From Diorhabda sublineata (taxonomy: Eukaryota > Arthropoda > Insecta > Coleoptera > Chrysomelidae): a stretch of DNA of 64,000 nt. A program made the translations under genes and the position numbers. This document shows, one piece after another, positions 1 through 14,100 of this stretch (within the stretch, counting starts at the first letter, position 1; each line of letters begins with the position of its first letter). Below the pieces are notes generated by a model. That model was not told the origin of the DNA and made no database searches. It saw nothing but the letters and a program-made list of their open reading frames with translations. The stretch covers positions 32,705,385-32,769,384 of the forward strand of contig NC_079479.1 of the NCBI RefSeq assembly GCF_026230105.1. Reading direction: 5' to 3'.

Positions 1-2
1 AG

Positions 3-71
3 GAAGGCGGCGATCGCAGAGCAAGAGGTGGTCGTGGCCGTCGGCCAAAACGTCTCCGACGCCGTCGATAG
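3..71 (+). CDS. 3' end of a gene cut by the window edge (frame uncertain)
   Basis: The first ~90 bases are far richer in G+C than the following sequence and stay open in all three + frames for at least 22 codons. The frame starting at base 3 gives a strongly basic Arg/Gly-rich tail with an RGG-like stretch (RARGGRGRRPKRLRRRR) and stops with TAG at 69-71. The frame starting at base 1 gives an acidic/aliphatic tail stopping at 88-90. RGG-type tails are typical of RNA-binding proteins, so I favour the first frame, but the piece is too short to name. A canonical polyadenylation signal follows about 140 bases downstream, which fits a terminal exon. Confidence 0.35.
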   Translation, partial: EGGDRRARGGRGRRPKRLRRRR

Positions 72-209
72 CGTCTCGACGCATTCCTAGGATAAAATTA
101 GACCGACTTAGTAACTGTTCTGGGCATTCCGAACCTTCGTGAAAATATTATGCTTGCACCTGCGGAGGTTTGGATTCATTTTATCACCATTTTGAAAACT
201 CCTAGTAGC

Positions 210-215
210 AATAAA
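210..215 (+). terminator. AATAAA polyadenylation signal of the truncated upstream gene
   Basis: A canonical AATAAA hexamer lies in AT-rich DNA about 140 bases after the stop codon of the GC-rich terminal exon at the window start. Its placement fits a short 3' UTR. No cleavage-site evidence is available. Confidence 0.4.
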
Positions 216-3200
216 ATAATAACGTGACTATAAAATTGAAAATCGGTTGAGGCTAATGAACATCTAGAAGCTTTGATACAAATAAAAATTCAGTTAGTAA
301 TGTATTTTTTTTTAAATGCACTAAAAATACGAAACAAAATTACAATTTTACTTTGAAGAAGTTCATTCGTCACCAATGGAAAATAAATTATGGTGGATTA
401 AGACGCAAATAATTTTTCTTATAATATTTCAATTCATTACGTATGCTAAAGTAAAATTTTAATAATACTTTTACTTTTGCAAATTTTTGAAAATGAAAGT
501 TCAGAAACTTTTCTGATTTTCGTTTAGAGAAAAGTTAAAAATTGGCACTTTTTTTGATTCATACTATTTATTAGATGAGATTAAAGAGCATGAGGTTGAA
601 GAACTTAAACTTTTTCAAGCACGTTTCATTCTTATGCGACGTTGTCGAATTTCACGTTTCATATTAAAAAAAGATTCTAATGAATAAATTATAGTATAAT
701 TTTACAGCATTGTTTTCCCTCAAACAAATTCGAGACCCTAGGCCAATAAATGTTTAAAAGAAGATATCAATAATTCAAATTATTCGCAGATGTTATTATA
801 CATGAAATTTTAAAAACAAATTTATACATTTTGCTCAAATATTTCAGTTAAGACATTAAATGTTTTGACTGCGAAATTATGAGACGAAACAAAAATGTCA
901 AATATTTTAAAAGGAACGTGTAGGCCAGAAGTCGTCCTAAGGGCACGAGCTTTGCCCTTTTCCGGTTCCATACACGCGAGCAATGTGTCAAACATGCCAC
1001 TAAATATATATTAATGATCGTTTAGCGCATCTGGTACAATATTATGGGTAAAAGTGGACGTAATATTCTACAATTTCCATTTTTGCATAATAGACTATGA
1101 GATTATAAAATCAGGTGTCAAGGCTTGTATATTGATCGTATTTTGTAAAAGTTTACTTACCTTGAATTGATAAAACATTGATGATTCAAGTTTGGACTAA
1201 CATACTCTGAATTACTATTTCAAAAATCAGTTTCAAAATTATCCGACTAGGTAAATAAAATAGAAAAGCAAATAAAGAATATCAGATCGGCCTTGGCATT
1301 TATGAAAGCTTTGTCATAGTCAAAAATAAATAAATTATTGCTGTTAGCTTCTTGGTTATTAATCTAATCGATAACAACGTACCTCATTTCGGTAGAGAAT
1401 TTAATATTTTTGTTAGCGATACAAACTTCTTCCAAATATTATAGCTTCCTAATTATTGTAAAGACGTCAGAAATACTTATTATGTCATCAAAACTTATCA
1501 ATAACATTTAATATTTTTCTATTCCAAATTTTAAATATCGAATTGTTCTATCGAGTTTGACCCATTTGGGTTTTCTCAGTTTTGTTCTATTTATACTCCA
1601 TAACATGCACTATAATCTGATTTTTCACCAATATACTAGCTCGAAAGGGCTTGAATCCTTTTAATTATATTCCACGTTAATATAGCAGCTGTATTGGTTC
1701 CATATTATACTGGTTCCGAAGAAGTTCTTCATGCTTCTTTACAAATCATCGTTTGCTACCATTTCCATTCTTCTATCCCTGTAGAGGCCGCTATTTCCCA
1801 CATACCAAGAGACATGATGATAAAAAATGTCAATACATATAATCCTCTTTCTATATTCTTCAATCATCTCATTAATCGGTAACGTTATTTTCAGTTTTTA
1901 TACAATAATTATTATTAAGGACTAACGATAATTGAAATGATTAAAATAAATAGAAACAAATATGAAAAACGAATTTACGAATATTCTTTAACATATTTCA
2001 GTTCGAATAATCAAATCTCGGATTGGATATTTGTTTTTAATTCTTCTCGAGTAGACTAAGCTGTTGATATTCTTATTTGAGTAGATGTCTAATGATATGT
2101 CTGAACGTATCTTCCCTTACTATTTTGAACTCTCGCCCCATGCCTTGCGAAATTCCATAATTGGGGAATCCCGTATTTATATTCCACTAATGGCTACCGG
2201 CTTATGTGGGTGTCTGGAAGGGATATGAAGCAAGTTTCACCTGGTTGAGCTCGCTATTACGGGGTGGATTAAAAGTGGTACATCTGTAACATTTAAAATA
2301 GGGATGCTTCGTAAATATAAATAGAAATAATTATTTTTTAAACGTCTATTCAAGAAGATAACATTTGCATTATAATTGTACCAAATTTTGACTCCCTATT
2401 CCGTGCATTTTGTAATACAAAAATACGAGATGCAAGACTTCCTGTTAATAAGTTACAGGGCGTTGATTTGTTTCACTATAAATAAAATATCTTTCTAACC
2501 TTATGTACTCGCTGTTTGTTGTTTGCACATATCTCGAAAGTTTATTAGAGACGTCATCGCTGTAAAAGTCGATATATAATTTGATAAACATTAATACAAG
2601 TTAAAATCATAGAAAATCTGTAACGTATCATATTATTCAATGGTATGGAAGCTTTAAAGGAACGTGAATAACTCCTAGAGAGCCTTCTTCATACAGCTCC
2701 AAGTTTGCTCTTAGTGATTTTTTTCTATTTAAGTATCTAGACCATCATCTGCGATAGAAAATCTGGATTACCTCATGGTCTAATGCCGAGGCAATAAAAT
2801 TCTGTATAAAGTCATGCCGCCTGCGCCTGCCAATTCCGTGAAAACTCGTTTTTGAAGCAAACGCTGTATTCTAATATCCTTTGGCAACTGTTTTATCCAC
2901 CATGGCGCTTCAACATAGTCATACTGAATCCAGCTCCAGATATTTCTCCCATATATCCATAGAATTTTCCCAAATGTGTACAGGTGGCATAGTACAGCGG
3001 CCTTGTCTGTAGGTTAAAAATCCTCTTTTCTGAGCGTCCCTGTAACTGTAAAGAAACATAATCTCTTATAAATTACGAACTTTTTGAGGACGTCATTTTC
3101 GTTATTGTTTTTCTGACATCCACTTCAAATATTGGTCATATTCTTTGTTTATGTATAACATGATTTGCGTTGCCATTTATTTTTCAATTTCATCGGTAAT

Positions 3201-3352
3201 TTCAAAATCTTATTCCATTTTTAATTTGGTCCTTTAATAAGAAGAAACATTTTAATACTCAGTTTTTACAAAAAATAATAATGTCAAGGTTATGTCACAA
3301 GTTAGAACTTGAAATTGGTGAATCAAATAGTATAAAAAAATAAAACAAAAAT

Positions 3353-3367
3353 TGTGTGTGTGTGTGT
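3353..3367. repeat. (TG)n microsatellite
   Basis: A run of about seven and a half perfect TG dinucleotides in AT-rich intergenic DNA. Confidence 0.8.
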
Positions 3368-5798
3368 CAGCTCCGACGCACGATTGGAGTTTACTCCTTA
3401 AGTTCGATAGTATAACCAGACGCAAAAAGAGTTTATTTAACTTAAAAAAGATTGGTTGAATGCCAGAATATTTTGGGCTTCCTTCATTAAAGGTTTAGAT
3501 TTTTTCCTAGTATAAAAAAAATTAGAAAATTTATAAATGCATAATTATAAAAATTAACCAACTTTAAGAAAATGTTTTTATAAACATTTTTTTAAATTAT
3601 TATAATTAATTTTTTATTTAAAATATAATATTATCTTAATAATTAACAAAATTGTTATAAAAAGATAATTATGTCACTAAATCTTTTACATACAATAATA
3701 CATGAAAATTATTTAAATAAGCTAAAAAATAACTTTTCGAAAGAAAATTATATAAAAACATTATAATTAAAAAATATTGTCGATTTTTCTGATAATATTA
3801 TCGAATTATTGACTACAGTTGTTAATATTTAAAAATTATTTATAAAATAACGTGGAAGAATTTATCGACATCGACAAAAAAATTAATTTTTGGTTAGGTT
3901 AGAAATTTTCTATTTTATGTGGATGCGCTCGATAATTCATATTGGGTGGATTATCTAATTTTATGTGTTGTTTTCAAATATATATTTATATGAACTACAT
4001 CGATAACTATTAAAATATTTAATAAATACAAATTGCACATGCTCATACACATAATACATGAATTATAACGTACCTTGCAACCACGTGTTTGTTAGATGTT
4101 CCGGCAATATCATCTACACCTCTTTCTGCCATAGTTATTTGAAAATACTTTCAGGTCACTTTAGCGGAACACAATGATAATAAAACTTCACAATGACAGC
4201 ATTCATCGATAGATTTTACTCCTCACATTTTTCTAATACCGGGCCCCTTACATATGCAAATCGATTCTTAATGAGTAAACTTCAAAAACGAAAAACTGGT
4301 ATGATATAAAAGTTTGTATGCACCACGGACACTAATAGATTTATATACCTATTATCAGATTGATTTCTTTTTATATGGAATGGCGAATGCCTTAGAAGCT
4401 AATCGCTTCCAATTCTACCTGTACTGATTGTTATTCGTAACAATTCAGGCGTTTTCGAACGCTTACAGTCAAATTTCGTTTATAAGAAATATTTAAACTC
4501 CCTGTAACTCATCAAGGACAATACTTATGACACCAAGAACGTGCCGTTTTATAATTGAAAACCGAATCTATCGGACGCCTTTGGAAACGCCCTTAATATT
4601 TTTTTAGGTGAAATTATTTCGAAAAAGTTAAGTTCGTGCAACTTGAGTTGAGGGTATTTTAAATTATTTATTTCGAAAAACGAAATAAATAGCATTGAAT
4701 TTATATATTCACATAACTACAATTCGATTTCTTACATTTGCGTTTGCAGTAAAAGAAAAACTTAATTTCTATTTCGGTAACCACCTCCACATCCGTTGCA
4801 GCAAACATTTTCGATCTATTTTTGTACCAGTCTAGCATTGAACGTGAAAGCCATTTCCAGCTTTTCTTTGTTAAGATTTGATACCGTTATGGCTTTTGTG
4901 CATGTACACTATTTTGTATACGGGGGTAAAGATTTATTTAAATAAACCTTGAAAAATCACGAAACTTAATACTTGAAATTAACTTGTAATTCACAATCTC
5001 AAAACATTAGTTAATGAATCAATGAAGAAGAGAGAATAGAAAGACTAGATTTAGTAGTACTGTATCTGCAGGTGTTTAGAAACATTCAACTGACTCAACC
5101 AGGGGGTGTATTGGTGTATTGGCCTAGCTTTGGATAAGTTTACGATTGATTAGCAGTACAAGAAGACTTCGGATTAGTTTTAGCGTTTAATGAAACGAAA
5201 ATTTAATAAGCAGTGATTAAATCTTCAATAAAATTGATTATAGTTGCTTTCCAAATTATCTAGTTGAGTGGGTTAAGTTTATAAAATTTATTCGCGGTTA
5301 CTCAACTTTCATATACGAAAAATCGACTGCTGGAAATTGACTTCAATGAATGGCGGAAGCTTAAAAAAACAAAACGCAAGCACGTGTTGTGGTCCTGTTG
5401 AAGCAAGAACGTAGGACAGGATGTATATGTATATATTAAATAAAATACACTTTTTTTGCTCAGCACATGTTCATTCATAATACCTAGAGTTCATTCATAT
5501 GTTTCTTAAAAATTATAACCGAGTATTAGGTCATAAAAAGTGCGGTTTACACATGATTTTCGACTGCTTACTTTTTTGTTATGATTCATAGAACGGTGTG
5601 TACATATATACGAGGGTTGTTTGTTGAAAAAACAAATGCTCATGATCAAAGCTAAATTCGTAGTCTTTTAAATTAGTTCTTCCTAAATATGTGTTTCTTT
5701 ATCTGATGTTGGTAACCATTAACACGATCTTCTGATCGATCTGAACAGAAATACTTAACAGATACAGAAATAACCTGTATGTGATTAGGATTGTGTGA

Positions 5799-5948
5799 CT
5801 CGCAGGTACAAGAGAAGTCTTCATTGACTATTATAAAGCATTCGATAAAGTCAAACGCGATAAGCTAATATCAATAATACAATCTATTCGCCTAGATGAC
5901 AAAGATTCCCGAATGGTGTACACTATCTTTACTAGCTCTACAAATTAG
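5799..5948 (+). mobile_element. Non-LTR retrotransposon reverse-transcriptase fragment
   Basis: A short open frame carries the hallmark FIDYYKAFDKVKRDKL, which matches the first catalytic-aspartate block of non-LTR reverse transcriptases (usual form F-x-D-x-x-K-A-F-D-x-V). The frame ends at a stop after about 45 codons and no further domain follows in frame, so this is a relic. The clade cannot be decided from so little. Confidence 0.75.
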
Positions 5949-7789
5949 AAAGTGGAATGGAATGACGATAGAAATAACAATATCACGTCGAGTAAAACAA
6001 TTTTTTCTGTTTTTCATTTCCATTATCTTGTTCTACAGTGATTTTAATACTCGTTAAATTATTTTCCATAGCCCGGTCTTTATTTTTATTCTCCAATTTA
6101 TTTTCTATATAAGTTTTTTGAATAATATTGCAGCGTTTGTTTTGCAAAGTTTGGTTTGCTCTCGTCCTATTTCTTTGTTGTGTTTCGTGGCCTCTTTCTT
6201 TTATTTCAATTTTTTCAGCTGTATTTGCCTTTCTGATTCTTTGTCTGTGAGATATATATTCTTTCGGTAATCGCAGTTTGCTTTTTGATCTCAGTATTTT
6301 AACATTTTCTTTTTAATTTCAAATTTTAAGCATATATGTCTTATTGCTCAATTATTTGGCTTGTCTGATTTTCCATTCTATTCTCAGTACCTCTCTCTTG
6401 AATTTCTCGTATTTATTTCTGACTTGTGGCTCATATCCTACAATTATTATATCATTTATCTTTTTTTTTCTTCCTAGATTTTCAACTTTTGTATCAAGTT
6501 TGTCTATTTGTTTTTTCATATGTTTCAATTCTTTCTATAGTTCCTCATTTTCCATTTTCTCGTTTGTTCCCTTTGGTTCTTTTTTGTTTGCTTTATGTAT
6601 CCCATTAATTCTACAAACATATCTTGAATTTGTCTCTTTGTTTCTTTGGAAATGTTTTCTAGACTATCATCTTCTCTTTTTCATTTATTATCTTCAATCG
6701 TATCGGTTCCTGATTTCAGAAAATACTTAGTTATGTTCAAATATTGAAGAAATATTATATTTTCGTTATGTCGTAGGAAAAACAGGAAGGATGACACGTT
6801 TGAGACCACTTTGATATATGGTTTGAGTCTGTCTACAACATCCGATTTCTTAATCTGCGCATGACAGTTAATAACTGAAATATAGAAAAGACGTTTTATG
6901 AGTTTTTTTTTGCAAAAATACCACCACCAACGAATAAGAAAAACATTCCAACGTTTTGTTGTTGGCAAATATTTTTCGTGAGTCATTAAAGTTTTCCAAA
7001 ATAAATATTCTAACCTAGCACAATCTACACTTCATGGAAACGTTTTCCTTGAATCATTTCGGAGACGGTGGTCAACAATAATTCACAATTCTTGTATTTT
7101 TGCCAAAATTTCCAACAGGTTTTCCTTGACGTTATTCTCTGTTGGGATCTTTGAACGATACTTAAAGCGATCATTGCCAGAGGCGTCATTGATTCTGGCA
7201 GGAAACGAGTTCAAATATGTATATTTTTAGATGGTATATAAACTCACTTGAAAAATATTTTTCGGGAAATCTTCATTTGATTTATACGCCGTTGGTTATT
7301 AGAAATATGTTGAAAATAGAATTCGATATTGAAATTTATACTATTGAACAATTAATTTATTAAAACAAAATAATAAAACTGATTCTACATGACGGAAAGT
7401 GACGTACAGGGAAGATATGTTTGAATTTTTTGTTAAAATCAGTTGCTATTATTGCATTACAAATACATCATGATTTGCTTATAGTGTACATTTATATAAA
7501 AACTTTAATAAGGTACGAAATTTACATACAAAATCTTTCACTACAACCTCTATATGCCACATCGAACTTTTATTTTCAATTTGAAACCAACGAAGATTCA
7601 AAATGATGGAAAATCTAATAAATCTTGCTATTTAATGTTCAAGGCTTTGGTATTTGTATTTGTGAGTGAAAAAATAATGTTTAAAAATATATGTTGATAG
7701 GTTATCTTAAAATGTACTTCTTTCGCGGGTACTTTTTTCTGGATAATCGTTTTTATAATTAAAATAAATCAATTAACCTCAAACTCCCG

Positions 7790-8156
7790 CAACGCTGTAA
7801 TAAAATTACGCCAGCTCGTGCCAAAGTCGCATCGGGTCGGTTGGGAAACGCTCCTGCAGCCGGGAGAGCTTTTCAGACTCTCAGCGTATCCCTCCCCTAC
7901 TACCTGAAACTTGGCACGCGTCAACATAAGTAAATATAGAACAGCTACTTAGTTCACTGAAAACCAGTAAGTCCTTAACCACCATCGCAAACACCCAAAA
8001 GCGTCGTCACGTCAAGTGTGCGCGTGTCAAATGACAAACAACAATTGTCAAAATTGAGGACTACCTGTTGTCCTAGCGTGAGGTACTTTTTGTAAGTTTG
8101 GTGTGTAAATTTGAACTTTTGGAAAATTCGAATCCAGGTGTGATTATCTTCTAAAG
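7790..8156 (+). promoter_or_regulatory. Probable promoter/5' UTR region of the scratch-like gene
   Basis: The 370 bases before the SNAG-exon ATG include a patch (about 7795-7930) with clearly higher G+C and CG content than the surrounding DNA. This is the expected position for the core promoter and leader of the gene starting at 8157. I see no convincing TATA box and cannot place the start site. Confidence 0.3.
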
Positions 8157-11100
8157 ATGCCGCGAGCTTTTCTGATGAGTCATCGGAGGTATAATTATGA
8201 AGAAGATGTACAAAAAGGTAGGAATATGAATTTTCCATTAAAAATCTGATAAATGTGATTATTTTCCGAAAACTTTAATTTTTAGTTCAATTATGAATGG
8301 CAAACTATATTCTTATCGAAAATTGGCGGTCATATATATTGTATATCATTCTAAAAATAGATATTTTTTCAAATAAACAATTCTTATATTCAAAAACAAA
8401 AAAACTTTTATGGGACTCATATTTTGGCCCGTTACTTTTTTAGTAATTGTTTAAACAACGAGAAAATGACGTCCCCTAATGATTGTCTCAAGTAAATGAA
8501 CCAAATCGGATGTGAATCTGCGCCAAAAAGAAAAAATTAAGCAGTGGATCAGCATAAGTTTCCATAAAATTCATTGTTTCACTAACTTTTACTTTGTAAA
8601 GTATTCTCTATATTGGGATTGAAATTACTTCAACGTATTTTGACTTGGATCAATCTTTTACAAATGAAAAATCAAAAATATTTCAAATATTTTCTATGAA
8701 ACCTTCAATTTCATCAACCTCAATCAACAGTATTATCAGGTTATTTAATATTAACTTGTGAACATTGCCACTACACCAACGCTCACGATTACACTGTCTG
8801 ACGCGCGTTTCGATAACCAAGTTATCGTCTTCAGAGACTGAATGTAAACAATTTAACTTCAGTCTCTGAGGACGTGAATTTGGTACTCGAAACATGCGCC
8901 ATATAGTGTGAGAAATACGGAATTATTATATATTGGATAATAGTTACAGCATTAGTCTCGTTACTTAATTATGAGACCTCGTGGATTGACAATGACTTTT
9001 AATAATTCAAAAATAATCAAAAGAACGTTTTTGGGCGATCAATAAAACGAATAAATGATTAGTTTTTGTTTCCTTATGTTGAACATATTACACAGAAATA
9101 AAATGTTTAAAATAATAAATTAAATTCCTCAAAAACTTGTGGTACAAAAATTTTTGTTCAAATTAACATCGTATTTTTAACAATAACAAATGTCCCAATA
9201 GTTTCTATTAAAATATTTAACCATATATTTTTATAATATTGAATTTTTTCTTATTTGAAATAGTTCACGGCGTAGTAACTAACAACTTGAACTAAATGTA
9301 GTGGCCCGGGCTCCTCAGCTAGGTATAGTTTTCTGCAAATATCTATAATCTATTCTAAGCTATAATTGTTTTAGTTTACCACCCTCTATCATACAAATAT
9401 CTAAGTTCGGCCTCCAACGTCATTTTGACGTACCAAATTAACCAATTTAGTGAGGAAATTGTTTTAGAATCTACAACTTTTTTCCTACTAAACCCACATA
9501 AGATCTAGAAATCGCACTCTGCATTGTTCATATAAAAACCACCTTTGATTTTCGATTTAAAATTAAAACAAAATTGAAAATACTTTTTCTTATTTCCAAC
9601 TCATAAGTTAATGCAACTGACATAAAAAAGAACTTGTCTGTCATGAAAAGAAACAAACACTCTAACATTCACCATTTTATATAAGTGTAAGAGCATCCAC
9701 CAAAGTATTATTCGAATTTTGGCGAATGCGTTACAGTATGTTGACATTTCGATCGTAAAACGTCAAAAGTAGTCACGGAAAATCCTATAAAAAAATTGTA
9801 TCATTGAAAATTTTATTGTGCAATCTCGAGGTAGCATCCCTTACAATTATTTACAATATATGATGTACTAATTGTAATATCCAATAGATTAGCGATACAA
9901 ATAATTCATATGAGCTTGAATCTTTTCATTTCTTGTCATCAATTTTAGTTTCCACCTACAGGTTTATCATTGTACCTCTATCAGTACCAGAACTTGCCTT
10001 TCAAATAGTATACAGGGCACTGATGTACTTTTTATTTAGTACCAACCATTTTCTACCACTGTATTTTCAAAATCATGGGATTTTAATTTTTATGTGTTAA
10101 AATATTCGAGAAAAAACTTTCTCATTTTCAAAACACAAATTTGCTAAATTCTTTTTGCACACTCTGTAATCTACTTTTGTAACAATATTGATTTTTTTCA
10201 TTAAGAGCGACCGAGCTTATTTTTATCACTTGTAATTAATTTTTTTCACTGCATTTTGTTAAAATCTTGTCTACATGTTTCATGCTGAGCTCTAAATTAT
10301 TTAGTACATTGCTCGTTTTTCATTCAAAATTTTAGCGCAGAAGTTGAAATTTCCTGGTGTCGCATTTTCTCTATTCCAGCACTAGATCCCTAATTAAATC
10401 CCTACACATTGAAAAATCCAATTGCTTTGCTTATTCCTTTACTTGTAGCTATTCCGAAGAGATTAATGGCGATTATAACATGTTTTTGAATAACTTCAAA
10501 TGTTGGGATTGAACTACGTCTCAAGTGGGAATTGAATTGAAATAAAATTTTGTAAAATTAATTCCAAAAATATTCAACCGCGATCAATGAACAATTTATT
10601 GCCCGAACTATTCTGGTCAGTAAAAGTGTTTAATTTCGTACTAATGATTATTCTTCGTAGAATGACCAATTTCTTAGACATCTTGTGGAAAATTGTTTAT
10701 TCACGCTAGAAATTTGGCACATTTATCGACCACATGTAGATTATAAGGAAGCACGAACAATGTCTGCCAAGTTTTGAGATTTAGAGCACAACTACTTGTC
10801 GGAAATTTCGGCAATTCGAATACATTCGGTTCATAAAATCGTCGGTACGCGAAAATAACTACTTGTTGCGATTTTGGCAATTTGCCGATACCACTATATG
10901 CAATCCTCCATATTCGTTACCGACGCAATGTATTAGGAAGCCATTGACGTCCTGAATTTTCTTACTATGAAATATAGAGAGTTTTCCATTCTCCATGACC
11001 TTATAATTTTCAAATAGAATTTATTATTATCTACAATAAACATATAACTATAATCATCGCTAATTCCACGAATCTGCTCTGCGTTCCTCAAACAAAATAA

Positions 11101-14100
11101 CATGTAGCCCTATTTATTACAAATTGGGCCTCAATAGTTTTGGAAATCACTTTAGCACATGTAAAATCTTTAATCTTCCATATCATAACAAAACAAATCA
11201 AACAGGAGCACTGGCTGATACTGTGTTTCAAGAAAGAGGGTATTAGAAAGCTCTGAAGAGATCCAAAAAGATCTAAACCGGTCAGCGGATCACTATTTCC
11301 TCTCTCTTTGAAATACTGTATTCCAGATCAAAGGAGCAATGTGTATAAGTAAAAATAGATGATAAACTGGTCCCATACAGTATAATATCTAACACTAGTT
11401 CCGCTGGAAACCTCACATAAAAAAGAAATGATAAAAACTAGGTATTAGATACAAGAAAATGTATTGGTTAGTGGAAAGTCAATCCACTCTATCAATTTTT
11501 AGTAAAATACTTGTATATGAAGAAATCCTGAAACCGGGATTCAACTATGGGGATACGCCAGCGAAAGAAATACCCAAATAATCCAAAGATTTCAAAATAA
11601 AGTGCTAAGGAGCATAGTTGAAATAACGATCTTCATCGGGACCTAGATATAGACACATTAAGGCAATTATCCACCGAATTTGCAAAGAATCACGAACAGC
11701 GGCTCTTGAAACATATGAATATCGAGGCAATCCAACTCCTCGACTACACCAACTTAGGAAAAAGATTGAAGACAACGAAACCTTTAAAGTTAATTATCTA
11801 AGTACTTCGTATGAAAGCAGAGCAAAGGGCGGAATTTCACTTATTCTTGTTTGATAAATAATAATAATTGTAGATATAATAATTGAAGAAACTTCTACTG
11901 AGTGAGACCCTTAGATTACATATATTCTGTAATTTGTGTGTATTTTTATTTGTCTATTTGTTATTAGGACAAAGTCCAGAGCACAATGTCAGTACTGCCG
12001 AACCGATGACCGATATACATTCAACAGAAAACAGTTCAGAATGTCCAGATGAATTGTACAATTTAACGAAATTGGCCGAGGTGGCGGTGGCTACTGGTCA
12101 GATACTCGAACAAAGAAGACTCAATCCCCCTTCTGGTGCCGAAGATGAATCACCATCCTATGTATACACACATAAATTATTTGATAAATCTTCAAGAATA
12201 CCAAGACCACATTTACCTAAGGTAATTTTGTACTTTTTGTACCAATTTCCAGCGTAATCTCCTTTTAGCTCCATACATTTTTCCCAGCGACGTTCAATAA
12301 GTTCGATACATTTTTTCAATAATAATGGTCAAGCTCAAAATAGCAATTAACTGCCGACATAACCTTTTCATTGATGGAAAATCTTTAAGCAACGAGACAT
12401 TTTTTCAAGTCTGGGAACAGAAAATAATCCGAGGGGGCTAGATCTGGCGGATAGGGTGCATTAGGTATCAATAACCATCTCGTTTCCTTTTCTCATGTTT
12501 TAATTATGTTATTATCAAATCATGCCGTTGTATCATCTCAAGATAAAACCTATTTACTCACTAATTTTTCCTTATGGAACTCTATATATATATATATCAG
12601 GATACATTGTTTGCATTGTTTTCCTTCCAACAATCTAAAAAAAGAATTTGTAGATGTTTTACTCCCCTATTTAAACGCTATTTAATTTAATCTTTTCTGC
12701 TAGTCCTCAGACATTACTCTTACTATTGTTTTTTCCGTCATCATATTTTAAAAATCTGTTTCAAAGTTATGTGATTAGCATTATGTGATCCCCTTGAAAT
12801 GATTTTTTCATAATTTTCTTTTAGAAAATTACGAATAACTTCACTGTATACTTATTTCATTTTCAGAATCAAGAAGAATCCGCCCCAACAATATTCGATC
12901 TTTCTTCCAAACCTCAACAGTACGACAGTCCTGTTTCTACTGAAACTCCACCACCTTCAGTATCATATTCTTCAACTTCCTCTACTTCTTCGACAGACCA
13001 CCACGAACACGAGTGTGCAGAATGCGGTAAAAAATATAGCACCTCGAGTAATTTAGCGAGGCATCGACAGACCCATAGGAGTCCGGCCGATAAAAAAGCA
13101 CGCAGGTGTCCACATTGTGATAAAATTTATGTCAGTATGCCCGCTTTTTCCATGCACGTCAGAACTCATAACCAAGGATGTAAGTGCCAGTACTGTGGAA
13201 AATGTTTCTCGAGACCTTGGTTACTACAAGGACATATTCGAACCCATACAGGTATTACCTAGATCCAATAAATTCCATCGTGAATATAGATACCGTTTGA
13301 TTTGGTTTAAAATCGTAATCAATTTTATGGAGATGATAATAACAACGGCGATGATGATATCATAAAAAAAATAATAGTAGATATTCGTATAATAAATTTT
13401 ACGTTTTTTGTTTTCAGGTGAGAAGCCGTTTAAATGTACTATTTGCAACAAGGCGTTCGCAGACAAATCTAATCTAAGGGCTCACATCCAAACTCATTCC
13501 AATACCAAACCTCACATTTGCGGACGATGCGGTAAAGCCTTCGCTCTAAAATCCTACCTTTACAAACACGAAGAATCATCTTGTATGAGGGTTAATGGAG
13601 TTCGACACAATTCGAGAGAAGCTACACCAGATAAAAATGTTGCTGCTTCCCCAACGCCCGTAATAGTTTCTCTAACGCAAAGAATTTCCGATTCCGTTAT
13701 CAAAGGGACTGATAATATTATACGTTCACCGATGTTATACAGGTAAAGTTTTATTACAAATAAATACGAGTAGATTTTGATTGCTACGTCTTTGATAACC
13801 TTTCAAAACTCAGTTTATAATGTCACTTTGATGGAAAGATATCAGAAAGATTTAATTAATTATCAGTCGGATTATATTTTGTATTAGTACCGGAGGGATC
13901 GGACCATTGATTATCCGCGATTTTCTGATCCCAGCCTTTTGGAGTACTGATAGAAAGTACTCATGGTTTTTGGAAAAATCCTTGGAATTCCATCGATATT
14001 TTCCTGGGAAAATGAATTAACTTTGCGAGAAAATTGGTCCTACCAAACTTTGATAGCATGGAGATTTATAGTTATGTCGAAAACTAAGCAATGATATTTT

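Larger units (their letters stand above)
240..7780. other. Gene-poor intergenic DNA
   Basis: About 7.5 kb of AT-rich DNA with no coding exon I can support. It contains a reverse-transcriptase scrap at 5799-5948, a short TG microsatellite near 3353, and an A-rich minus-strand stretch at about 6050-6730 that may be an old retroelement ORF1. Longer open frames here are hydrophobic or low-complexity readings of T-rich DNA. Confidence 0.5.

Noticed and set aside
6344..6730. 128-codon + strand hydrophobic frame
   Set aside because: T-rich DNA gives Phe/Ser/Leu by default; the A-rich minus strand more resembles a decayed retroelement ORF1.
11883..11967. ATG-initiated hydrophobic N-terminus for the zinc-finger gene
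   Set aside because: A pyrimidine-rich tract ending in TTATTAG lies inside it, and the SNAG exon at 8157 joins exactly to 11968, so this stretch is best read as intron.
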